Assembly: GCA_024102975.1 (NCBI GenBank)
Contig: JAGFJD010000378.1
Coordinates: forward strand, 1-53,460
DNA length: 53,460 bases
Source of the DNA: Phaeodactylibacter sp.
GTDB taxonomy: Bacteria > Bacteroidota > Bacteroidia > Chitinophagales > Saprospiraceae
Direction of reading: 5' to 3'
A model generated the notes under the pieces. The model worked only from the letters and a program-made list of their open reading frames with translations, searched no databases and was not told where the DNA came from. The translations under genes and the position numbers were made by a program. Shown one piece after another: positions 1 through 5,925 of the stretch (its first letter is position 1; each line of letters starts with the position of its first letter).

Positions 1-317
1 GCGACAGCACGGTGGCGGTGAACATCAATATACTGGTGAATGCGGAGGATAGGCCTGTGAAGCCAGCTCCCGCCTTCCGTTTGTTCCCCAACCCGGCTAC
101 GGAAGTTTTGCACCTGGAGTTCGACGGTTTTCCCGCCGGCCTGGCCCGGCTGAGCATCCGGAGCAGCACGGGAAGGCTCGTGTGGCGGGAGAGCTTAAGC
201 CTCCCCGGAGGTAAGGCACGGCACCGCATTGACCTGGCTGGCTGGCCGCCGGGGGTGTACTTTGTGGCGGTACAGGCTGGCGGCGAATGGTGGGAAAAGA
301 AGTTCGTGGTTGTTTAG
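1..317 (+). CDS. C-terminal end of a T9SS-secreted protein (5' partial)
   Basis: The reading frame is open from the first complete codon at base 3, so the gene begins before the window. The visible ~105 residues end in a type A T9SS sorting domain: an FPNPATEVLHL-type start, a middle GRLVWRE strand, PPGVYFVAVQ, and a basic end (EKKFVVV). In Bacteroidota such domains direct export across the outer membrane and are then cleaved. Nothing can be said about the cargo domain because it lies outside the window. A GTG at 12 could be read as a start but would leave only the sorting domain, so truncation by the window edge is the better reading. Confidence 0.85.
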   Translation, partial: DSTVAVNINILVNAEDRPVKPAPAFRLFPNPATEVLHLEFDGFPAGLARLSIRSSTGRLVWRESLSLPGGKARHRIDLAGWPPGVYFVAVQAGGEWWEKKFVVV

Positions 318-368
318 CTATGAGAATCCAGGGCTAGTGGTAAGCGTCAAGCCAACGCCACTTCAACG

Positions 369-1676
369 TTACCTCCCCGGCGAATAAACCTTCCCCCCTA
401 TTGCCAGCGCTATCCCCAGGCTTGCGATCAGGTTGGCAATGAGGTTTGGCTCGCCGACCCATGCCGGGAAAGTTGCTGCCGCCGCTTTCCAGAGATTATT
501 GATCCCCAGGAAACAAGTGATGGCAAAGATCAGGAGGGCCGGCAGGTTCTGCCACGTTTTATTAACATACTCCGGAGGGAGCAACCGGCGATCATTGACA
601 GCCAGGATCAGGAAAGCCACCACCAGCGGCAGCAAAACCCCGTTGATGGCCTGTGCCAGGATGATGGCGGGAATGGGTTTCACGTTCAGCATGCCAAAAA
701 GCAAGCCGATCCCCATGATGGTTGCCCAAACAAACCGGAAATTCCGGGCCCTTGGCGCCCAATCTCCTCCATCGTCGCCCAACAGGCTCCGGGCGGTGAC
801 GGCAGCAGCAAAGGGAGCGGTCACCGCAGAACTCAGTCCGGCGGCAAAAAGGCCAAAAGCTACCAACAAGCCGGTGTTGGTGCCCAGTTTCTGTTCTACT
901 GCTCCCGCCAGAGCCTCAAAGCTGAACGCCCCTTCCACCTGCGTGCCGGCAATCAGAATGGCAATGGAAATGATGCCGCCAATGATGATGGCGAGGCTGA
1001 TGCCCCAGCGCATTTCCGGCAGGCTCTGCCCCTGGCTGATGCCGGATGCCAGAAAGAGGTTGTACGGCACAATAGTGGTGCCGATCAGCCCGATCACCAA
1101 CAAAGAACCGCCTTCCGGAATATTCACCTGGAAAGCCTCTCGTGCCACCTGCACCAGGCCGTAGTCCTTTTGCAGAATGGCCGTGCCGATGAAGGCCACG
1201 CCCATGACCGCCACCACAACCGCCAGCAGGCGGGTGATCTTTTGGGCGCTGCCCTGCCACAACAGCCAGGCACTGACAGCTCCGATAGGTAACAGCAACA
1301 GCGGTGCCGGTGCCGGGAAGGCCAGCCCAAGGCCCGAAACGGCCCCCAGCAGGTTGCCCGCCTGATAGGCCGCGCAGCCGAAAGCTACCGCCAGAAACAA
1401 AGCCCACCGAATCCGCTTTCCCGCAGCGCCCGGATACTGGCTGGCCACGATGGCCCCGAGGCTCTTGCCGGACGCCAGCGTAATGCGTGCCGCCGCTTCC
1501 TGGAGGATAATAGTCGCCACAATAGAAAATACAAGCGCCCAGGCGAGCTGCAACTGGAAGGAAGCGCCCGCCTGGGCAGCCGTCGCCACCGTCCCCGGGC
1601 CGATAAAGGCCGCAGAAATGATGGACCAGAACAACACGCTGGAGAACCCCCGGCGGAAAGAAAGGGTCTTGGGCAT
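369..1676 (-). CDS. NRAMP-fold metal transporter with non-canonical site
   Basis: A 435-residue polytopic membrane protein of the NRAMP family (LeuT fold, 11-12 helices), which normally imports Mn2+ or Fe2+ with protons. The start is placed at 1676 (MPKTLSFRRG...). The frame stays open 297 bases further upstream, but that extension is low-complexity and overlaps the divergent FKBP gene. Helix 1 carries AAFIGPGTVATA (residues 23-34), where transporters of known specificity have DPGN. Helix 6 carries TIVPYN (201-206), where they have a Met-Pro-His type motif. The residues known to chelate transition metal are therefore replaced, as in some NRAMP-related proteins with other substrates. The substrate is not predictable. 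The gene is divergent from the FKBP gene. Confidence 0.85.
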   Translation of the reverse strand: MPKTLSFRRGFSSVLFWSIISAAFIGPGTVATAAQAGASFQLQLAWALVFSIVATIILQEAAARITLASGKSLGAIVASQYPGAAGKRIRWALFLAVAFGCAAYQAGNLLGAVSGLGLAFPAPAPLLLLPIGAVSAWLLWQGSAQKITRLLAVVVAVMGVAFIGTAILQKDYGLVQVAREAFQVNIPEGGSLLVIGLIGTTIVPYNLFLASGISQGQSLPEMRWGISLAIIIGGIISIAILIAGTQVEGAFSFEALAGAVEQKLGTNTGLLVAFGLFAAGLSSAVTAPFAAAVTARSLLGDDGGDWAPRARNFRFVWATIMGIGLLFGMLNVKPIPAIILAQAINGVLLPLVVAFLILAVNDRRLLPPEYVNKTWQNLPALLIFAITCFLGINNLWKAAAATFPAWVGEPNLIANLIASLGIALAIGGKVYSPGR

Positions 1677-1747
1677 AAGTTTTTGAGAATGAAGATAGTT
1701 GAAATTATAGTAATGGCACCAACCACTATATGGTACCTTTATTTTCC

Positions 1748-1755
1748 TATCTTTG
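1748..1755 (+). promoter_or_regulatory. Bacteroidota -7 element for the FKBP gene
   Basis: TATCTTTG matches the TAnnTTTG consensus of the Bacteroidota primary sigma factor exactly. It lies 45 bases before the ATG at 1801. No convincing -33 TTTG is visible at the usual spacing, so the call rests on the -7 box only. Confidence 0.5.
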
Positions 1756-1800
1756 CCCCCCGGTAAAGACCAAGTATTATCACAATAAAAACTACAGATA

Positions 1801-2727
1801 ATGAATAGAATCAGACAACGGGCGACGCAACAGGCCCGGCCCACAACCCTTCGGAGGCGGTTGGCGATCTTACTGGAGGTTTTGGGAATGGTGCTTATCG
1901 CCATAGGTATTTCTTCTTGTGCCGGAGGGTCAGGAGGTGCGGAAAAAGTTGCCCTGGACGGTGGGAGTATCATTTTTCACATCAAAACCGGCAACCCGGT
2001 GCCTAACCCCGGAGACCTCGTTTCCTTTCACGCTTATGTGCGAAACGGCGACTCCCTGATCTTCTCCAGCCGCCAGCAGGGCCAGGAGCAGATGTTTCAA
2101 ATCCCGAAAGAAGAGCAACCGGGAAGGCAGTCCAACCCGATCGAGCAGGGCCTGGCGCTGCTGGGTGCCGGCGACAGCGCTACCGTCGTGGTCAGCCTCG
2201 ACTCCATGCCGCAGAAGCCGCGCGGGTTCGAAAACGCGACGGAGCTGTTCTACGATATCGCTGTTGTGAATGTCCAGTCGGAAGAGGCGTACGAAAAGCA
2301 GAGGAAGGAGGACCGGGCAGTGGCCCTGGATACCATCCTGCAAAGCCTGATCGACCAGTACAAACCGGGCGCCGCCAAAGGGCCCCTGCAGGAGACCGGA
2401 TCCGGCCTGGAATACCTGATCCTGGAAGAGGGCAGCGGAGAGAAGCCGCAGGCCGGCCAGCAGGTCAAAGTGCATTACCACGGCGTGCTGATGGACGGCA
2501 CGACCTTTGACAGCTCCGTTTCCCGGGGCGAACCGATCGACTTCCCCCTCGGCCAGGGCCAGGTGATCCCCGGATGGGACGAAGGCATCGCCCTGCTGCA
2601 GCCGGGCGCCAAGGCCATCCTGGTCATCCCGCCCGACCTGGCCTATGGGCAGCGCGGCGCGCCGCCGGTCATCCCGCCCAATGCCGACCTGGCTTTTTAT
2701 GTGGAACTGGTGGAAGTAGGAGAATAA
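1801..2727 (+). CDS. Lipoprotein FKBP-type peptidyl-prolyl isomerase
   Basis: A 308-residue envelope protein that catalyses cis-trans isomerisation at proline. The N-terminus has an arginine-rich segment, a hydrophobic stretch and a lipobox (ISSCAGG, Cys about residue 40), so it is probably membrane-anchored in the periplasm or at the outer membrane. Residues ~187-308 form a full FKBP domain (VKVHYHGVLMDGTTFDSS, VIPGWDEGIALLQPG, AYGQRG, FYVELVEV). Residues ~50-165 look like a degenerate second FKBP-like unit (GDLVSFHAYVRNGDSLIFSS, GLALLGAGDSATVVV), a common two-domain arrangement in Bacteroidota. The ATG at 1801 sits behind a good -7 box. The internal ATG encoding MVLIAIGISSC would also give a normal lipoprotein signal. 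A strong hairpin terminator follows. Confidence 0.9.
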   Translation: MNRIRQRATQQARPTTLRRRLAILLEVLGMVLIAIGISSCAGGSGGAEKVALDGGSIIFHIKTGNPVPNPGDLVSFHAYVRNGDSLIFSSRQQGQEQMFQIPKEEQPGRQSNPIEQGLALLGAGDSATVVVSLDSMPQKPRGFENATELFYDIAVVNVQSEEAYEKQRKEDRAVALDTILQSLIDQYKPGAAKGPLQETGSGLEYLILEEGSGEKPQAGQQVKVHYHGVLMDGTTFDSSVSRGEPIDFPLGQGQVIPGWDEGIALLQPGAKAILVIPPDLAYGQRGAPPVIPPNADLAFYVELVEVGE

Positions 2728-2759
2728 AAAAACTAAAGGATCAAATTCAAACAGCTTCT

Positions 2760-2800
2760 AACGGCTGGCTTTTCGCACGAAGAGCCAGCCGTTTAGTTTT
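2760..2800 (+). terminator. Rho-independent-like terminator after the FKBP gene
   Basis: An 11-bp perfect inverted repeat, AACGGCTGGCT (2760-2770) with AGCCAGCCGTT (2783-2793), continues inward through TTCG/CGAA. It is followed by TTAGTTTTT. It lies 33 bases after the FKBP stop codon. Confidence 0.8.
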
Positions 2801-2822
2801 TGGATATACCGAAGTTTTCTTT

Positions 2823-2991
2823 TTTAAGGGGCGAGGAAATAAATAAACTGTCCAAAATGACGAAGGTATTTTTTCTTTAGGCGAGGCGCATTTGACGCGC
2901 ATAGTGGGGCTACGCAAGGAAAATGCAACGATGCATAAAGGAAAAAGACCAAGTCAGATGGGTAGGTTATTTATTTCGTCGCCCCTAACAT
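2823..2991. repeat. ~168-bp imperfect palindromic element
   Basis: The left end (TTAAGGGGCGAGGAAATAAATAA, split here as TTAAGGGGCGAG + GAAATAAATAA) pairs with the right end TTATTTATTTC + GTCGCCCCTAA. The similarity continues inward: GGTATTTTTTCTTTA on the left matches the complement of TAAAGGAAAAAGACC on the right. The whole segment can fold into one long hairpin around GCGCATTTGACGCGC. It has no coding capacity and fills the gap between the FKBP terminator and the response-regulator gene. It resembles a non-autonomous (MITE-like) or REP-like element. No second copy is in the window. Confidence 0.6.
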
Positions 2992-3061
2992 TAAACTTTT
3001 CCGATATGCAAAATTTGTACAGATTTGGGTCCTATTCTTAGGCTTGAATAATACAGCCGGA

Positions 3062-3745
3062 ATGAAAATTTTAATAGTAGAAGACAACACGCAATTGCTG
3101 GAGGCTATCCGCGAAACACTCGTGGGGGAACAGTACGTCTGTGAAACTGCCGAAAAATACACCGCCGCGTCGGAGAAAATTCATATGCATACCTATGACG
3201 TCATGGTTGTCGACATCAATCTGCCAGGGGAGTCCGGCCTGAAGTTGATCCGGGAAATAAAGAGAATAAACCCGGCGACCGGCATCATCATAATATCAGC
3301 CAGGGACTCGCTCGACCATAAAATAGAAGGACTGGAATTAGGCGCCGACGACTACCTGACCAAGCCCTTTGATATGGCGGAGCTGGTCGTGCGGGTCAAA
3401 GCCCTGCTGCGGAGGCGCAGTTTTTCCGGAACTTCCACCGTTACGTTTGGGGACATTTCCATTGACACCGGCAGGAGGGAGGTGACAGCCGGAGGAGCAA
3501 AAGTTGATCTTACCAAAAGCGAGTATAATATATTGTTGTTCTTCTTTTCCAACCCCAACCGGGTACTGACCAAGGAAAGTATTGCCGAGCACATCTGGGG
3601 AGACAACATGGACCTGGTGGATTCTTTTGACTTCATTTATTCGCATATCCGAAACCTGCGCAAAAAACTTACTGCAACCGGGGTGGACGATCCCATTAAA
3701 GTGGTGTATGGGATCGGTTACCGGCTGAAAAGGGATTATAATTAA
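3062..3745 (+). CDS. OmpR/PhoB-family response regulator
   Basis: A 227-residue DNA-binding regulator. The receiver domain covers residues 1-~115: acidic pair ED at 7-8, phospho-acceptor Asp51 in VVDINLPG, Ser79 in IIISA, and Lys101 in DYLTKPFD. The winged-helix output domain covers ~125-225 (LTKSEYNILLFF, RVLTKESIAEHIWG, VYGIGYRL). The start at 3062 (MKILIVEDN) is preferred over an upstream ATG at 3044 because receiver domains begin this way. The kinase gene follows after 6 bases, so the two are almost certainly co-transcribed and form a cognate pair. The signal is not predictable from sequence alone. Confidence 0.95.
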   Translation: MKILIVEDNTQLLEAIRETLVGEQYVCETAEKYTAASEKIHMHTYDVMVVDINLPGESGLKLIREIKRINPATGIIIISARDSLDHKIEGLELGADDYLTKPFDMAELVVRVKALLRRRSFSGTSTVTFGDISIDTGRREVTAGGAKVDLTKSEYNILLFFFSNPNRVLTKESIAEHIWGDNMDLVDSFDFIYSHIRNLRKKLTATGVDDPIKVVYGIGYRLKRDYN

Positions 3746-3751
3746 AGTACC

Positions 3752-4987
3752 ATGAAACTGATCAAGCGCACGTACTTCCTGACTGCCCTCTGGCTCCTGC
3801 CGGTGATGTTCATCGGCAGTATTTTTTGTTTTTATATGATCGAATACATAGCTTATGAAGAAACTGACGAGTTCCTGACCTACGAGATGGAGCGCCTGCT
3901 GGATTACCACAAAACGAACGGCAATTTGCCGGACTACCATAAAGTATCAAACGTTATACCCGGCCTTCGATACGAAAAACCCGTTTTCAGGGATACCCTG
4001 CTTCTGGAAACCGGAGACAATGAAATGGTCCCCTACCGGATGCTGTACTTTACCATTCAGCACAAAGAGCGCGATTTTACCATTGTGCTTAGCCACCTGC
4101 TGCTGGGCAAGGACGATGTGGCCCAGGGAACGGCACTGATCATTTTCGGGCTGATGTTCCTGGTGTCGGCCTTCCTGGTTTTGATCGTCAACCAAGTCAC
4201 CCGAAAGATTTGGGCGCCTTTTTACCAAACGCTCAACCAGCTTACGCAATTTAAAATCGGAAATCCTTTGCCGCAGTTCCCCAAAACCACGATCGAGGAG
4301 TTTGAGACCTTAAACGCCACGCTCGCCACCTTGCTTAAAAAAATAACCAACGATTACCAGCACAACAAAGAATTCAATGAAAATGCCTCCCATGAACTGC
4401 AGACCCACCTGGCCATAATCCGGTCGAATACGGAAAAACTACTCAACAATATACCTGAATCAGCCAGGAACGTCAATGAATTGCAGACGATCTATTCTGC
4501 ATCCACCCGGTTGTCGCAGGTCCAGCGGTCGCTGTTGCTGCTGAGCAAAATCAGCAACGGAGAATACAGCAAAGATGTCAATGTGGATATGCGCCAGATG
4601 CTGTTTCAGTCCCTGTCGACCTTTTCCGAAACCATCGAACTGCGCGGGATCACTATAAAAAAAGATATTCAGCCCTGTGAAATTTACATGGACGCCGGGC
4701 TGGCGGAAATCCTGCTCAGCAATCTGGTCAAAAATGCGGTGAAGCACAATATTCAGGACGGCTTTATATCCATTAAGCTGACTGCCTCTGCGCTCGAAGT
4801 CGAAAACAGCGGCCTGACCGTTCAGGGCGACCCCGAACGCATGCTCAGGCGCTTTGCGAAAGGAAACAATGGAAACAGCGGAATCGGGCTGGCCATTGTC
4901 GATCAAATCTGCGAATTGTATGGCTTCTGCCTTTCTTATGAAGTATCTGGCGGGTCAAACCACAAAATTGCCATTCGCTGGCACTGA
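3752..4987 (+). CDS. Membrane sensor histidine kinase
   Basis: A 411-residue partner of the preceding regulator. Transmembrane helices lie at ~10-30 and ~127-147 and enclose a ~95-residue periplasmic sensor region with no recognised domain. The HisKA dimerisation helix carries His214 (ENASHELQTHLAII). The kinase core shows an N box (LLSNLVKNAVKHN) and a G2 box (GNSGIGLAIVDQIC). The usual Asp of the G1 box is replaced by ENSG, a variant common in Bacteroidota kinases. The usual P in HELxTP is H here (QTHLA). The protein is short, without PAS or HAMP insertions. Its downstream neighbour is a YgiW-like periplasmic protein, which gives an arrangement like the enterobacterial qseBC-ygiW region. 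Confidence 0.93.
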   Translation: MKLIKRTYFLTALWLLPVMFIGSIFCFYMIEYIAYEETDEFLTYEMERLLDYHKTNGNLPDYHKVSNVIPGLRYEKPVFRDTLLLETGDNEMVPYRMLYFTIQHKERDFTIVLSHLLLGKDDVAQGTALIIFGLMFLVSAFLVLIVNQVTRKIWAPFYQTLNQLTQFKIGNPLPQFPKTTIEEFETLNATLATLLKKITNDYQHNKEFNENASHELQTHLAIIRSNTEKLLNNIPESARNVNELQTIYSASTRLSQVQRSLLLLSKISNGEYSKDVNVDMRQMLFQSLSTFSETIELRGITIKKDIQPCEIYMDAGLAEILLSNLVKNAVKHNIQDGFISIKLTASALEVENSGLTVQGDPERMLRRFAKGNNGNSGIGLAIVDQICELYGFCLSYEVSGGSNHKIAIRWH

Positions 4988-5062
4988 CCCGGACATTCAA
5001 ATTTTCTCGAAAATCGTTTCTTATCTTTATCGAAATTAAACAGACTGAAAAAAGAAAAAGAT

Positions 5063-5452
5063 ATGAAACGGTTCACGAAAAGTTTATCGCCTTTTTTTGT
5101 ATTCGTACTTATTTGTAGCTATGCCAACGGGCAATACACCGGTCCCGGCTCGGTGGCAAAACTGGAAGTGATGTCGGTTAAACAAGTCAAAGAACAAGCA
5201 GCAGAGCTGGATAAAACCGATAAACTGGTCAAACTCCAGGGATACATTACCGAACAGGTCAACGAGGATACCTACTGGTTTGAAGACTCCAGCGGCAGGG
5301 TCTGGGTGGAAATCGACGAGGATGATTTCCCGGACAAACCCTTCGACGATAAAACCAGGCTGACAATTGTCGGAGAAGTGGACCACGACCTGCTGGAAGA
5401 GGTGGAAGTCGAAGTAGAGCGCTTTCTTGCCATTGAACCCTCCAACCAATGA
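5063..5452 (+). CDS. YgiW/YdeI-family periplasmic OB-fold (BOF) protein
   Basis: A 129-residue secreted protein with an N-terminal signal peptide (to about ...CSYANGQ) and one bacterial OB-fold. The diagnostic stretch runs from VKLQGYITEQVNEDTYWFEDSSG through WVEIDEDDF to LTIVGEVD, ending EVEVERFLAI. YgiW-type proteins bind small cationic ligands or act in envelope and peroxide stress in enterobacteria. The exact ligand here is unknown. It lies 75 bases after the kinase gene on the same strand. A weak -7-like TATCTTTA at 5022-5029 suggests it may have its own promoter, possibly controlled by the adjacent two-component pair (inference from gene order). Confidence 0.85.
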   Translation: MKRFTKSLSPFFVFVLICSYANGQYTGPGSVAKLEVMSVKQVKEQAAELDKTDKLVKLQGYITEQVNEDTYWFEDSSGRVWVEIDEDDFPDKPFDDKTRLTIVGEVDHDLLEEVEVEVERFLAIEPSNQ

Positions 5453-5740
5453 GGCTTCATCTATGCCCATTCTACAGGAAGGGGCACGGGGCAGATAACC
5501 GTTGCACGCTAGTCATTTTTTAATAGAAGGCGATGCGGAGCTTGCCGGCTTGTCGGCGCTGCTTTGTTTCGTCAGCTGAGATGGGGCGGGGGCAACTCTG
5601 GAATACTGTTTTTGCCTGCCTGAAGACGACAACGCCAAACCGGAGTTGTTTCCTCTGCCCTTTTTTGTAGTTCGCACAGTTTTGAGCGAGGTGCCCCACA
5701 TCCTGTTCATCACCCGAATCCTGTAATCCTGTCCCACACG
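5453..5740. other. Non-coding gap between ygiW-like gene and repeat element
   Basis: No gene is supported here. A minus-strand open frame across 5513-5794 runs through repeat sequence, has biased composition (Ser/Lys/Pro) and no start context. The right end (about 5699-5737) holds degenerate AATCCTGT 9-mers (CCTGTTCATC, AATCCTGTAATCCTGTC) of the same family as the tracts near 34.2, 44.3 and 50.7 kb. Confidence 0.5.
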
Positions 5741-5915
5741 ACTGGACAAAATGGTTTTGGACACAGAGAGCACTGAGGCCAACACAGAGTACACTGAGTT
5801 TTTTCCATTGATAATCAGGTCTCTGTGTGGCTCTGTGCCTTCCCTCCCTGCAAGGCCGCGCCTCGCGGCAGGCAGGTCGGCGTACTCTGTGTCCAGAAAA
5901 ATGTCTAGTAGTATG
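5741..5915. repeat. ACACAGAG dispersed palindromic element, copy A
   Basis: This 175-bp segment shares its whole length with 14556-14753. Both begin ACTGGA(C/A)AAAATGGTTTTGGA and contain ACACAGAG...CACTG, ATTGATAATCA, TCTGTGTGGCTCTGT and GCCTCGCGGC. Both end GTACTCTGTGTCCA...AATGTC. The ends are mutually inverted (GGACACAGAG / CTCTGTGTCC), giving a foldable, non-coding element. It lies just beyond the 3' end of polA. The two copies differ by small indels in the middle. Confidence 0.8.
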
Positions 5916-5925
5916 ATCCTGTCCC

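Noticed and set aside
1677-1973. N-terminal extension of the NRAMP-like gene to 1973
   Set aside because: It would overlap the start and promoter of the divergent FKBP gene and has no similarity to NRAMP proteins.
5513-5794. A 93-codon minus-strand frame
   Set aside because: It lies across AATCCTGT units and the left end of the ACACAGAG repeat, has biased composition and no start signal.
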